Shown: in pieces, positions 46,854-59,364 of the stretch
Layout of the letters: each line of letters opens with the position of its first letter
Position numbering within the stretch: the stretch's first letter is position 1
Notes under the pieces: generated by a model
Database searches by the model: none
What the model was told of the DNA's origin: nothing
What the model saw: the letters and a program-made list of their open reading frames with translations, nothing else
Position numbers and translations under genes: made by a program
Origin: Coriolopsis trogii
Taxonomy: Eukaryota > Basidiomycota > Agaricomycetes > Polyporales > Polyporaceae
DNA: 64,000 nt
Assembly (NCBI GenBank): GCA_020543525.1
Contig: JAHYIO010000037.1
Coordinates: 1,116,001-1,180,000 of the forward strand
Direction of reading: 5' to 3'

Positions 46854-47218
46854 GTAAGCTGCGAGGGAGGTGGTCCAGGTTGCCGTAGCGGTTCCTGGCT
46901 GGAATAAGTACTACAAAGAAGGCCGAGACGCCCGCCGACATCCCCGCCATACTCATATTTGGTGGCAGTGCTGTACCTTACGCAAGCAACTGCCTATATG
47001 GGCGTCAAGAATACCCTCGAGTTCACTGCCATGGCACAGCGGCCTGCCTGCAGCACTCGTTAAATACCCTTCTAATCCGACGCATAATTGTATCGCAATA
47101 CACCTCGGCACAACCTTCTCTGCGCTACAAGTAATTGACACGAAGGTCCTCCCGAATAAATAAAAATGCGTGCGCCTGTGCGAATCCGATTCCTGTGCAT
47201 CAAACCACCCGGACCCCT
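46854..47218. other. Intergenic region, F-box / GCS1
   Basis: 365 bp between two minus-strand genes; presumed F-box promoter and GCS1 3' sequence. Nothing distinctive was seen. Confidence 0.5.
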
Positions 47219-48731
47219 CTAGAAGTCTTTCCAGTCGTCCCAGTCATCAGCCTTCTTCGTAGGCGTGCGGTGTATCGTGGTGGAAGCCTGAGAGGGTCCG
47301 GACGTCGTCGGCATAGACTGCTGGGAAGAGCCGCCGTTGTACTGTCCAAAGAAGTCCTCGTCATCTTGGTAGAGGGCCGAACTTTCCTCCTCGTGGTCCA
47401 TGCCCACCGCGCCATAGCCTCGCCTCTCCGGCCCACCCCCCACCCGTTCCTTCACGCCACCCACGACGCCTCCGACGGTGTCAACCACGTCGACCCCGAA
47501 CGCCGTCTTTCCCCACATGTTCGCGGTCCGTCCCACTTCCCCGGCACGCTTTCCAGCCTCTGACACGTACCCTCTCACACCTGCCTGGAAGGTCGGGTCC
47601 ATTACCTTTTCCACGCCCGGTTGGATAACATTCTCCGCGACCGCGCGTGAGGCCCCGACGACCGCGGCGGAAAGAAGTGACCAGCCCTTGCTCAGCGCCG
47701 CGACCGGGTTCTCCTGGATGTCGGTCAGAGTCGGTGCGTTTGCGGACGAGAGCGCAAACGAAGGATGCTGAGCGCCAGGCGGTGGTGTGGGGGTGTTCCC
47801 GAATCCTTGGTACCGGCCACCCTGAGAAGGCGGCAGGTCGGCGGGTCGGGACGCGTTTGCCTGGCCCATGTTGGCGAAGAATGCCTCGTTGGCAGCCTTT
47901 TGGTCAAACGAGCCGGTCATGGCAGGGTTTGGACTCGGCATAGGTGAGTTGCTGTTGCTGAAGGGTGACTCGCTCCGGAAGTTTCGACCGGTGTTCGAAC
48001 GGCCAGAGGCTCGCGACTTGCGCAGACCCTGGGCTGAGGAGGGTCGATTTGGGGGACTCATCGCTGGGGAGCCGAAGCTGTCCGGTGGAGCGGATGCAGA
48101 CCACGGTTTACCGGCTAGCGAGGCGTCCAGCTGATAGCTTGCATTGAGCCAATGCACGGCATAGAATAGACGTCGACAGCGTACCTTCTCCTTGTATTGG
48201 GCGGCGGCCCAACTGTGATACGTGTCATATGGGTTGGACCCGTCCTTGTATCCACCGGTTTGCGGGTCGTAGGCTTTCATGAACGCCCGGAATGGCGCGT
48301 TTCCGCCCAGCTGCGAAGAGCGAGGGGTTCGCGTGCGACCACGCCTAGCGGCAGACCAATGAACTGACCTGCATCCTCTTTATCTGCTCTTCCTGCCAGG
48401 TATCCATTGAGACAGATCTCACGAAACTGTGAACGGGAGCGGGGAGGGAGGTCCAGAGCATGTAGCCTCATCCTGATGCCCGGAATCGAGGAATCACGTA
48501 CCTGACATGAACACCGAACCCTCGGTGAACCCCGGCGCATTGTAGGCAGAGGAATACCGCAAAGCTAGTCGAGGGAATTGACGAGATTTGTCGAAGTTGA
48601 GTCATGGCAGATACACACCTGAGAGAGGCCCATTGCGGATTGGGATTATTGCAGTCTATGCATTTCTTGTTGTCGAGATCTTCGCGCTTTATGAGCTCCT
48701 GTAGTGTTTTCCTGGCTATGGCTTGATCCAT
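47219..48731 (-). CDS. GCS1: Arf GTPase-activating protein (Gcs1/ArfGAP1 type)
   Basis: Five exons (48731-48619, 48564-48502, 48426-48369, 48310-48185, 48130-47219) give about 423 residues. The ArfGAP domain has the zinc finger C-x2-C-x16-C-x2-C (CIDC...CLQC), the arginine finger in GVHRGFGVH and the run VSFVRSVSMDTWQEEQIKRM. The C-terminal region has serine-rich and Gly/Ala/Val-rich amphipathic stretches, as in ALPS-type lipid sensors (AALSKGWSLLSAAVVGASRA), and ends KKADDWDDWKDF, a motif seen in ArfGAP1 proteins for coat binding. It stimulates GTP hydrolysis by Arf1 at the Golgi and on COPI vesicles. All phases agree. Confidence 0.93.
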
Positions 48732-49811
48732 TCCGTCCGGCGAGATACAGACACAGAGAGAGGATGGTGGTCGGGGACGTTTGCTGGCTGGCGGCGATGA
48801 TGATCACGGCGTGTTCGGGCGACGAGGAGTGCGGGCGCCAATGGCACGTGCGAACGAGGATCTACAGACGCGTGACGCGGTAAACGTCTCAGGTTTAAAC
48901 CAACATCACACTTGTGGCCCTCGAGAGAACGCGTGGATGGAGAGTCGTACTCAGGCTCGTCGTCCAGGTGGGCTCGTGTTGTGTACGGCTGCCCCCGTTG
49001 GGCTCGACATGTTATTTTTGCGGCGAGAGCGAGTGTCTGATGGCAGACGGTCGAGGTGTCCCAGCAGACTGGGACCACGGCGGCATTTCCGTCCGATATA
49101 CCACTCAGTCGGGTCCGGCTGCCAGGGTGTGAGATGAGAGCCGGTAGCCTTGCTCGTGCTCCTCTGAGCTTCGTCGGCAGGCAGTAAGGAAGGACAATTC
49201 ACTGTTACGCACAGTCGTTTGGGTGCAGTGCGCTCAGCGACTCGTTGCACAAAGGAGACCCGAGGCTGGGATTGGTTTGGCATACCGCATGACTGCACGC
49301 GTCGGCTATGGGCGGGGCGTGACAGAGGGAGGCCGGGAGATGCCCTGGCGCTTGTGTCGGAATGGGACGCTGGGTAACTTGTCTCTCTTTCTCTTGACTC
49401 TCTCACTCCTCCCCGCGCCCTCAGTCGCCTTCAACACCAACCGTATCGCGCATCACTACCATCTTCGTCTCCTGTCGCGTCTTGAGACCAAGAGTATATT
49501 GCAACGCGTCGTGTTCACGGTGGAGACGCATACAACAACCCAGCTGTATAACAACTCTCCTGAAGCCCATACCATTCCGTCGGGTTCCCTGCTTTCCAGC
49601 GCAGTGGGCAACGTCTCCCACCCACCCTCCTGGCTTTGCTTGCCTCTACGTCTCCCATCCGCGTCTCCGCTCAAGTCGTGTGAAGACCATTCTCCTCGTT
49701 CCCAAGCGTCCGCCTACTTTACGACCAGCCTTCGTCTTGAACCTCTTGTCGCTCGCTTCCTGACTCCCCGCCTCCTGTCCTTCTCGACGAACAAGCTTGT
49801 ACATAGGCGCG
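48732..49811. other. Divergent intergenic region, GCS1 / velB
   Basis: About 1.1 kb. A plus-strand open frame around 49223-49885 overlaps the velB first exon in another frame; it lacks motifs and was rejected. Long upstream regions are common for regulators like velB. No defined promoter element was called. Confidence 0.5.
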
Positions 49812-51987
49812 ATGATCCAGAAGACGAACGCTCGTTCCAGCAGCTCTTCTGCTGCTCCAGGGCGGCAGACTTCCACCTCCGATAGTCCCGAGACATGGGG
49901 ACAGTGGCATGGACGCAAGTCAGTCGTTCCCCCTTTCCGGTAACAGCAGTGATAGCTGATTTCCTTCCGATGTCTTCCCCGCTCGCTCGGAATAGGCACT
50001 ACTCTTTGGAGGTTGTGCAACATCCCATTAGGGCTCGAATGTGTGGGTTCGGCGATAAAGTGAGTTCATACTTCGCGCACTACTCCCCCGCGCGTTCCTA
50101 ACGGTCGTTCCTCAAGGATCGACGGCCGTTAGCCCCAGCCGCCGTGGCCAAAATGATTGTTAGGAGAGAGGACGGCTCCATCGTTGATGTTGAGTGTGTA
50201 CCAGCTGTGAAACCTTCCATCGTCCCATTCTCACGCTCCCCATCTCTGCAGTGAGATAGACTGCTCATTTTTCTTGGTGACAGTGGACTTATGGTCTGCT
50301 GATGGCAAGCACGAAATGAACCTCGTCCTCCATCCTACGTCTGCGGACCGTTACGTGCCCGCCAATACCCCCAAGGGCAAGCGTAGGGGGACTGTAAACA
50401 GTACTTCCAATCAACGATCTAGCCGTCAGAGCCCGGAACGGTCTGCCCCTACGCCAAGTGCAAATCAATACCCTCAGGTATGTCGTCATCCTCATTACCT
50501 CTCCGTCCACTGTCCGTTGGAATGACGCCGTACGCGCAGCCGTCGAACACGAACTATTCTAGTCAGGGTTATCCCTTCCCTGCGCAACCAGCTCCGGTCC
50601 CGGAAACCAACTCCTTCCAAGCTGTACATCCGTACGCACCCACACCCGAAACTACCGCGCCTCACTGGGGACACTTTCCATCAAGCCCAAGTGTTGATCG
50701 AACTCAGGTGTATGGTCCGCCCGCGCTGCCTTCCATTCAGTCTGTCAACCGCAGCGGTTCACCAGCGAACGCCGAGTCTGCCGCCCCCGAGTACAGCGCT
50801 CAGCCTCAATCCGGGGCTAATGCGCCCCAGGACTGGCAGATGCAGAGCGCCGTGCGCGACGATCAGGCCAACGTAGACTACCGCACATGGCCCCAGCCGC
50901 CTGCTTACTCCGCTATAGAGGGTCACGCTGTACCCGCCGTCCCGGCCGCACAGACGCCATCGAATCCCGACCCTCGAGAGGGTGCTTACGGGAACGTCGC
51001 CCCCGCTGCAGGCGCAGGGTCCTCTGACGCGTATCCGCCGCAGGCGCGTTATTCACAAGAGCCGTTCACGCCTGTGCAGACTAGCCCAACGCAGCAGCAG
51101 CAGATCGACTCGTCGATGTACGCGTCTGCGTCATACGCCCAGCAGCAGCATCAGCAGCAAACCCAATCGCAGTACCCTCAGGGTTCCTCTTATCAAGAAC
51201 CGACACCGCCGTCGACCATTCCCCCCTTGCCTCGTCATACTTACACCCGGACCCTCGTCGGACCGCTCGCATCGAACGCCTGCCGTCTTCTGGACGAGCA
51301 CCGTAAGCCCGGGGTGTTCTTCCTGTTCCAAGACCTGTCTATCAGGACTGAAGGTTCGTTCTGCATTCCTCGGCACCACAAGGGTCATAGCACCCGAATC
51401 CATCGAACTCTATTCAATGCCCGAATTGTTTTGTGCAGGCACATTCCGTCTTAGGCTGCGGCTCATGAACGTCGGCGCGTAAGTAGCCTCTGATAGCGCG
51501 ATCGCCGCCCTTTCACGAGCGAAGGCGGCGGGCACGGACCATCGTTAGCTGACCTTCCTGCCTCTCCACAGCCCTCCGGCCCCAGAGCCTCGAGCGCCCT
51601 GCGTTCATACAGACATGTCACCTGTCCTCGCCCAGACGTTCACGGATCCTTTTGTCGTCTTCTCTGCGAAGCGCTTCCCCGGCGTCCCCGGTAAGTCTCG
51701 TCCGAGCCCGACGCGCGCTGCTCACGCTCCACGTCACCGCTCGCTGATACCGACGACGCTAATCGTGCGGCTCGTTCTCACAGACACGACCGCCTTATCC
51801 ATTGCCTTGGGAAACCAGGGACAGAAACTGCCGTTGGTGAGTCCACCGTCCTATCTGCCGCGACTCGAACAGAACTGATGGGGCTGGCTTCGTGCGCAGC
51901 GGAACCGCAACGGGCCAAACAAACAGGGACGGAAGCGACGGCGCGACGGTTCAGATGGGTCCGGAGACGAGTCCGACGAAGCGTAAA
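49812..51987 (+). CDS. velB: Velvet-domain regulator VelB
   Basis: Nine exons (49812-49918, 49996-50059, 50117-50193, 50252-50477, 50540-51353, 51439-51478, 51572-51690, 51784-51836, 51901-51987) give about 528 residues. The velvet domain is split. Its first part reads HYSLEVVQHPIRARMCGFGD to VTVDLWSADGKHEMNLVL (residues ~36-102). Its second part starts TRTLVGPLASNACRLLDE near residue 390 and runs to FTDPFVVFSAKRFPGV. Between them is a ~285-residue Gln/Pro/Ser/Tyr-rich insertion. Velvet proteins are Rel-fold DNA binders; VelB pairs with VeA or VosA to control development and secondary metabolism. It ends with a basic-acidic tail. It converges on the PPR gene with 279 bp. Confidence 0.9.
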
Positions 51988-52266
51988 CACAGGGTCCAAC
52001 CCCCGGATTCTGCAGAGACCCCGCCGATTGTAAATTTAGGGCCCCGCGTCCCTTCCTCGTCTCATCCCCGTCATATTCCTCGCACCTTTCCCTGCCGGGA
52101 CGTGCGCCCGCGCGTCGGGCCTAAGAGGCCTGAGAAGCCCGGCCTACCTCCTTGCTCTGTATGCTCGCCTGTGATAGTTACGCCTGTAATACTTACGGTC
52201 ACTCGAAGCTGCTTGACTTATATGATTGTTCCGTCTCGCATGCGAATGTGATCTGGCTGTAATCTC

Positions 52267-55200
52267 CTATGAACCACCATCCATTCTACCGTTGCTGCGC
52301 GCCGACGCGCGCCGTATGAGACCGTACTCTCGCACTAGCTGCACCGTCTGCGGGAACCGCTCCAGGATCTCGCTCAACGTGCGTGTCGCGGCCTCTGACC
52401 GCTTCATGATCTCCTCCCTGTCGATCGCCCGAGCCTCGAACTCCATGTCCACGTCCGGGTTGAGGGGCTGCACGATCCGTCCCGTGTTGAGGTGCTCGAG
52501 CACACGCTCGAGAAGCACCAGCGTCGCCCCGTGCGGCCGCCACATGTTCCAGAGCGGGGAGAGCGTGTGCAGGATGTGGAGCGGGTGCGCAAAGTCCTCC
52601 GCCGCACGCTCGGCCACGCCGCCCTGGTCACGCAGGCGGCGCGTCGCGCGCTGCGCCGCGACCGTTCTGCGGGCGGGCGAGTGGAGCGGGGCTTCTGGCC
52701 GGTGCGGCGGCAGGTCGCCCTCTTCGGGCGGGGGGAGGTCGAGCGTGAGCGGGGAAGAGGGGTGCATGTCGCGTTCGCGGTTAAGATTACGTCTGCTCTG
52801 GCGCTGGTACCGGAGGATGACGTTCTCGACGATGTCGAACGCGCGCTGCGGCTCGCCCGCGCGGACGAGCGCGGTGACCAGATGGTTCCAGTTGTGCGAG
52901 TCGAACTGGAGGCCGTGGTCCTTGAGCTTCTTCCACTCCTGGGCGACTTCGGCGTGCTTCCCTGCCGCGGATAGCGCGTCGATGAGGATCGAGAAGGGGA
53001 CGCACATGAGCGAGCCGTATGCCTTGAAGTTGGGCGATGGGTCAGCCTCTGGGCTGAGGAGCGCGTTCTGGCGAGTGAACTCTAGTCCTAGTCGGTACAC
53101 CTCTGGCCAGACGGTCTCGACGGCAGCAATGTTCCCTGTCCGGCGGTGCACGTCAAGGAGCATCGTCAGCGTACCGAGAGTGGGGTCACCACCTGACCGG
53201 AGCAAATCTTCGTGTACCCTTGCCACGTTGGACGGTTCCTCGCGGGCGACGTAGGCATTCAGAAGCGGTCGATATACAGTCTCGACGGTTAATTTCCGTC
53301 CGCCCGTGACCCGTAACCACTTGTCGTCGGCGCCCTTCATGAGAGAATTCATGAGGTCCTCAGCGACCTTCATCCCTTGGTCGGTCTGCTGGTCGCCGTA
53401 CGCCTTGAGGATAGCGGCGTAAGTCACCGCGTTCGCCTCGACACCACGGGCCTTCATCTCGTCAAAGACCGTTTTGGCTTTCAGGCGCAAGCCCTGACGG
53501 AGATAGCCGCTCATGAGGATGGTGTAGATGTAGACGTTGGGCAGCAGGGACGTCTGCGTATCTTCCGAAGCCAGCCTCTCCATCTCCTTATGCAGGTCCT
53601 CGGCAATGTCCATGAAGCCGGAATCACACGCGGATTGGATGAGGAGTGCGAATGTTCGTGAGTCGGGACTGAGACCCTTGCTGGGAAGTTGACGGAAAAG
53701 GTTGGCGACGGTACGGAAGGGTGCACCGATCAAGACGTAGGCCTTGACGAGCGTATTGAAGATATCGATGCTGAGGCCTGTCCCCGGACGTCCTGGAGTG
53801 TTCGCGTAGTCCCAGGCGCGGATGACTCCCTGCCATGAGCCCGACTCCACATGCGCATTCATGATGGCAGCTATCATGATGTGGTCGGGGACGATACCTT
53901 CGTCCACAGCGCGCTTGAAGACCCGCTCAGCAGCCATAGGGTCCAGACGCTTCCCGAGAACAGAGATTATGGTGGTGTAGATAGGAGCGGAGATCGCGAC
54001 ACCCGACTCGCGCAGCTGGTCCATCAGAGAGATCATGGAAGACACGTCTCCGTTGAAGGCGAAGCTCCTGAGGACGACGCCATAGACGTAGAGATCGGGT
54101 TTCAAACCTGCCTCCGACAGTTTCTCCAGCCACGTATTAACGCCATCGAGATCGCCGACCCGGGAGTAGGCGTAGATGACGGTGATATAATGTACGACAT
54201 TAGGACGCTGATGACGGTAAATTCGAGTATCGGGGGAAGATGGGAAGAGTTCGTGGAAGAGCTCTATTACGCGAGCAGGTTGCCCTGCCTGAGCGTAGGC
54301 ATGCATGAGAGTAGCCTTGTCTTGTAGCACTAACCGGGGGTTGGTCTGGGAGATTTTGTGGAAGTGTTCTTCCGCTCTTTGAACGTCCCCCTGCTGTGCG
54401 CCCAGATAGAGCCCGGTGCTATGGTAGAGGTTGAGCTGCGGTTCAGCCGGCAACGGAATGGAGGCAAACAGCATGCTGGCATCGTCAAACAGGTTCGCCC
54501 TGGCCAACTCTCGGACGAGATTCATAGCTGCTGGGAACTGTAGGGGGACGGCTTCCTCCCGCATCAAGCGTTGCACATTTTGGGCATCATATGCACGATT
54601 TGCTCCGCACATGGCGCGGATGAGGAGCGAGCCAGCAAAGGAAGCGATCTCCCTTGTCCGGTGCGGAAGAAACGACTGGAGACACTGGGCGGGGTTCGGA
54701 GTGGTGGATAGACATTCAAGGACGGTCGAAACAAGGAGGGAGACAGAGCGATTGAGTTGAGGGTGATGCCACCAATGCGGCTGACGGTCTCCGAAAAACC
54801 TGGACAGCACCTCGTAATCGTCCCCCAGGCAACTCAGGACTGCGTCATGGCCTCGGTGGACTAGCAGAGCTTGTACAATCACAGTGTAGACCTGGAGAAC
54901 GTGAGCGTGCTGTACTTTCGAGTGTGCTTTGTCAAGCTGCCAGTACATGATCCGAGCAGCGTCCAGAGCGTCGTCCATCCTTCCCAGCATTGCTAACGCG
55001 CATATGACGACGTTGTTCCACCGGACTCGGATGAGGTTCACCGGCATGTCCTGTATTCCGGGGTCTATTTGATGGAGCGCGTCGTGTATTCGTCCTCCCC
55101 ACGTCCGCAGATCGTCGCGAGAGGAGTCACCGTGATGTTGCTTTGCGACGGACAATGCCAAGTTCGCCATGAATGCCACAGCCATAGAAGACGGATCCGG

Positions 55201-55841
55201 AGGCCTGCCGTTAGCGTTACAGAGGCCCTCATACGCGTCCCACGCGTCCTCCACAGATACCTGACTCCGACCATCGACTACGTCTTTGAATGTCTTCTCC
55301 CAGACATGCCGCTTGTCAGGAGGAGCCGGTGGTTGTTGAGACGAATCGAGCGCAGTCCGGCTGGAAGCGTGTCGTCTCTGGGCCACGTCAACCTGCCTCA
55401 TCCAGGACCGCAGGGACGGAATATGGCTTTTGCTGCCCGAAGCGACGTATTTGTTCCCAGATGACCGGCGAGTCCGGGAACGAATAGAGCTGAACTGCGT
55501 CACAGAAGGCATGTGTTCCTCTAGAACACACGACATTCGTTCATCCGACTGTGCAGTGTGGAAACTCGACGGGATCACTCACCAAAGAGGGCCTCATTCC
55601 TCATAAGGCGACAGTTATCCAAAGACTCACTGCAAGTTCCGTGCTCGTCCTCTGGCAGTGCCCTCCCCTTCCCCTTCCCTTCCACGGACCTCGGATGTGG
55701 TGTGAAGAAATTCACTGGGAGCGAATGAGCCGTAGAGCGTATTGCCATACCAAAGGCAAACTTGGACGCAAGAAGCTGAGATGCGAGTGGGCGAGACGGG
55801 AGGATGGAGGTGAGCACGGTCGCAGCGAGGGGTTCCAACAT
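52267..55841 (-). CDS. Mitochondrial pentatricopeptide-repeat (PPR) protein
   Basis: Two exons (55841-55583, 55520-52267) give about 1170 residues. The first exon starts MLEPLAATVLTSILPSRPLA, a basic, Ser/Leu-rich mitochondrial presequence. The second exon carries many 35-residue PPR helical pairs, for example NVYIYTILMSGYLRQGLRLK followed by AKTVFDEMKARGVEANAVTY and AAILKAYGDQQTDQGMKVAE. PPR proteins bind organellar RNA and control its processing, stability or translation. The C-terminal ~120 residues are Arg- and Pro-rich. The GTG at 55578 that extends the large frame is intron, since a good donor, GTGAGT, starts there. It is divergent from the GNAT gene (384 bp between starts). Confidence 0.88.
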
Positions 55842-56225
55842 CACCGTACTCGCCGAAACGAGTGTACCGAACTCTGCTAACGGACACCAATCAGCAAGCG
55901 TTTGCGCTAGATCCAAGACATACATACCTGATACACGAGAGCGTCGCAAAATGCGCAAACGAGGGCAAGCGACGACATACACGACGAAGACGTGGTGCTC
56001 AGCAGAGCGAGAGGGATTCGGCCAGGCGCAAGACGCTGTGCGGCATTTGCCGGGCCGCACGCATTGGGAATTTTGTGGCTTCTAGACGCCTCCCGCCTGG
56101 CCATCTACGTCCAGTTCGCCGTGCACGAGTTCGCACGACGACTTTATCAAACTAAGTTCACCATCGTACATCGCCGCCCCGCGTCGAACCCCAGACTTCC
56201 CCTGCCTTTGCTCGCACGCACGATA
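55842..56225. other. Divergent promoter region, PPR / GNAT
   Basis: 384 bp between opposite start codons. No TATA box or repeat stands out. Longer frames crossing this region lack motifs and were not used. Confidence 0.5.
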
Positions 56226-56989
56226 ATGTCGTCCCTACCGCCGCACGAAATAATCGTCGTGCCTGCAGTCGGCCAGCCAGGCCGGGAAGAGCTCAGACAG
56301 CAGTGCTATGACGTCCGCATCGATGTCTTCCACCGCGAGCAGGGTTTCCCGCTCGAAACAGAAATAGATGAGTCCGTATCGCCTGCGAATGCCGTTCCAC
56401 GCGATACGCACGGAGTCTCTGACATTGAACCTCCTCTTTCCGGCACGCGCTACCCGCTATGTCGCCCCGTAGCATGGACGAGGAAGCGACCCATATACTG
56501 CTTCGCCTCGTCCCTTCTCTGCAGCCGATTGGCACGATCCGGTGCACGAAAACCAAAGATTACTACAAACTCAGCCGTCTCGCTGTGCTGAAAGACTACC
56601 GGAAATACCGCTTCGGGCGGGCACTCGTCCTCTCCTTACACGACTTTGTCAGAGCCGATGCGAAGGCCTCTGGGTACAGGGTTACAGACACCGTCAAGGT
56701 CATAGCCCACTCCCAGATTCCCGTCAAGGGATTTTATGGCAAGTGAGTACTCCCCGACTGACTCCCTCTTGCGGCTAGCACCGCCCCCTTACAGTTTCTG
56801 AACCACATGTGACACCGACAGATTTGGCTATGAGCCAGAGGTAAGATCGTCATGAGCACTCCTGACCTTACGCGGCTACTGATCGACGTCTGATTACAAT
56901 GTTCATGTACACATCTACAGGGTGAAGAATTCGACGAAGACGGCGCTCCTCATCAGAAGATGGTCGCTCCCTTGTCACTATCAGATTAA
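56226..56989 (+). CDS. GNAT-family N-acetyltransferase
   Basis: Four exons (56226-56371, 56473-56742, 56822-56840, 56921-56989) give about 167 residues, a normal single GNAT domain. Features are VRIDVFHREQGFPLETEIDD, then THILLRLVPSLQPIGTIRC and the acetyl-CoA-binding motif A LSRLAVLKDYRKYRFGRALV. The end reads GFYGKFGYEPEGEEFDEDGA and PHQKMV, typical of the ElaA/YjcF-like group of small acetyltransferases. The third exon is only 19 nt. The substrate is unknown; polyamine, amino-sugar or protein acetylation are all possible. It converges on the HMG-box gene. Confidence 0.85.
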
Positions 56990-57371
56990 GGTATAGCATA
57001 CGTAGGGAATCGGTCGTAAAAGGTCGTCACGTATATACCGAGGCAGAGGAGTCGATGACTAGCTAACAATACAGCAGGGAGGAGCGGTGGTGTGGTATAC
57101 AGCAATGCAGGATTGAGGGTCCATCACGGTCGTAAAGCACTGCGAACAGAACTGCGAACGACACAAGCCTGTAGACGTAACTGTAGAAGAGATCACGATC
57201 AGAAGGAACGAGACTGTACAAAGATGGCGGCATGCATTGCCCATAACGAAGATGCACCGAAAGGTGACGCGAAAAGATAGAAGCAGCGAAACAACGTTCA
57301 TAATGCGCCGATAGGCGGAAAGCGTAAAACCAAAGTCCAAGATACAAACTGCCGAAAATGAACCTAACCGA
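56990..57371. other. Convergent 3' region, GNAT / HMG-box
   Basis: 382 bp between two stop codons, presumed 3' untranslated sequence of both genes. Nothing coding was supported. Confidence 0.5.
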
Positions 57372-59313
57372 TCATCGACGCCGCGCAGAGAGGGTATTCT
57401 TGACGTCGCTGAAGTCTTCACTCTCACTCTCGGAACTCGGCGCCTCCTGCTTGATAGGACGTTGGGCGCTGGCACGCGGAATGGGCATAAGGTTGATGGG
57501 CCCGCCGGGAAGGATGCTGAAGTTGATGCTGTTCCCGTATCCCGTGGTACCCTCCTCGTAAAGCTTACGCGCCGACTCGTACTCGAGCTTCTCTTGTTCA
57601 GCCTGTGCGAGGAAGGGCTGAAACACGCATGAGATTTTTACACAAATCAAAGACGAGTGCGGCATAGCGTACTTTGCGCTCGTCATCAGTCATCGAGCGC
57701 CATTTGCCTGCGGCAAGAACGCTCTGCTTGGTAGTCTCGGTCTCGTCGCCGAAGACCTCCTTGACAAGCTCTGGGTCTGCTCGGATGCGCTGGAGGAACA
57801 TGAAGTATGCGCTCAGAGGTTTCTTCGGCGCATTAGGGTCCTTGATGTTGCTCTTGCGAGACTTGCCCGCCTTGCGCTGCGCAGTCCTGTACTGGTTCTC
57901 GCGCTTGATATCGTCCGGAGTGAGGGTTCGCATGTACGCATTCAGGTCGCGCTCTCTCGCCTCCTTGAGAGCCTGAGAGCGACGGCGGTACGGCTGACGG
58001 CAGAGAGGGATCAGTCACAATCTATCGAGGATCAGCCTGAGAAGAGCTCACCTCCTTCTGCTCGGCGGAGAGCTTAGCGTATTCCTGCCCGGCCTCTTTC
58101 GCGGCCTGCGCGACATTGAGCTTCTTGTGACTGGAAGACTGGTGGCGCTGGATCCAATCGGTGAAGTAGAGCTGCCAGGCCGAGGGCGCCAGCTTGGGAG
58201 GACGAAGCACAGACTTGAGAGGAGCTGCTTTGACATGTCAATATCACGTGTCGCGCGCGATGAATGGGAGAAGCCACACGTACGACTCTCCGATCGCTTC
58301 TCTTGTCCCTCCGCTTCCTCCATCTCCTCCACCGGTCGCTTCTTCTTCCGCACCGTGGCGTCGCGGTCATCGTGCTCACTAATCGACTCGGACCGCCGTG
58401 TGCTGTAGGGACGTGACTGCGACAGTGACGAGCGCGCGTGCGATACCGAAGGCGCACTAGAAGACTGGAACAGATGCGAGACTGGCGTGCCTCTTCGCAT
58501 AGGAACCCGCGGCCGTTGGGTCGCGAAGTTGTCGTCAGATAGGGGCCCGATAGGTACCGGCAATGCCCCAGAAGAAGGAACACTGAGTGTCGGATCCCAC
58601 AGCTGTGATGCCCACGACGGTGGCTCGGTGTTGTACATGTTCGCGGGCGGCGAAAGCGTACCGGACACCTCCGCGCGCAGCTGTTCCGTCATCACCGTGT
58701 CGTCCGGCGGTGAGAGCGGCAGTGGCTGTAGTGCGGCGTAAGCCGTGGTGGGCGAGAAGGGCGTGACGTCAGGAAAGATGGACGAGTTCTCGCTGAATGT
58801 CATGTAGGAGGACGACAGCGACGAATGTTGCTGCGCATGTCCGGCGGGGATAGGGATGGGAATGGATGACGAGTGAGGCGCAGTGTCGGGGTCGGCGATC
58901 CAGTTCGAGTACAGCGTTGACTCGTTGAACTCGGGCGACGAGGGCGAGAAGTAGCCCGAACTGGCGTTAGAGAAAGTCGAGTCGAAGCGACGCGTATGCG
59001 TGGGCATGCCGGGGTCGAGCTGACTCGTTGTGGACTCGGGCGAGCCTGGGAACGGAATGGTGGACATTGTGTTGTACTGCATGAGATGGTTAGAGTCCCA
59101 GGAGTAGGGCGACTTGGGCTCTTGGTGAAGAGCGTCGTCGAGGTCGAGGCCAAAGATCATGCCGTCGTGGTCGGAGACCATGGGCTCGTACTGAGCATGG
59201 TCGTCGAAGGTGAACATTGGAGAGTGGTCTCTTAGAGACATGTCGGAGGTTGCGAGGGTGATGGTTGCTGCGTCGCGTTCGCTGTCGCGGTGGTAGAAGG
59301 GAGACGCGGGCAT
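57372..59313 (-). CDS. Transcription factor with two HMG boxes
   Basis: Four exons (59313-58284, 58227-58052, 57993-57673, 57617-57372) give about 590 residues. The N-terminal ~340 residues are Ser/Pro-rich and disordered, with RKKKRPVEEMEE near the end. A divergent first HMG box follows (LAPSAWQLYFTDWIQRHQ... AGQEYAKLSAEQKEPYRRRS), then a canonical second box (DPNAPKKPLSAYFMFLQRIR ... GKWRSMTDDERKPFLAQAEQ). HMG boxes bend DNA in the minor groove. Target genes are unknown. The ATG at 59313 was chosen over an in-frame ATG at 59502 because a TATATAAG lies between them, about 45 bp upstream. The C-terminus is acidic (SSESESEDFSDV). Confidence 0.85.
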
Positions 59314-59356
59314 CAAGGACGTTGAGGAAGAGATAGCAGGAGACAATGGACAAAGC

Positions 59357-59364
59357 CTTATATA
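59357..59364 (-). promoter_or_regulatory. TATA box of the HMG-box gene
   Basis: TATATAAG on the minus strand lies about 45 bp upstream of the chosen ATG, a good place for a core promoter with a short leader. It sits inside an upstream open extension, which argues that the extension is untranslated. Confidence 0.5.

Noticed and set aside
49223..49885. 220-residue plus-strand frame upstream of velB
   Set aside because: No motif, it overlaps the velB first exon in another frame and composition is that of leader sequence.
55992..56591. Long plus-strand frame starting before the GNAT gene
   Set aside because: The part before ATG 56226 has no GNAT similarity, and the part after 56371 reads into the intron in the wrong frame.
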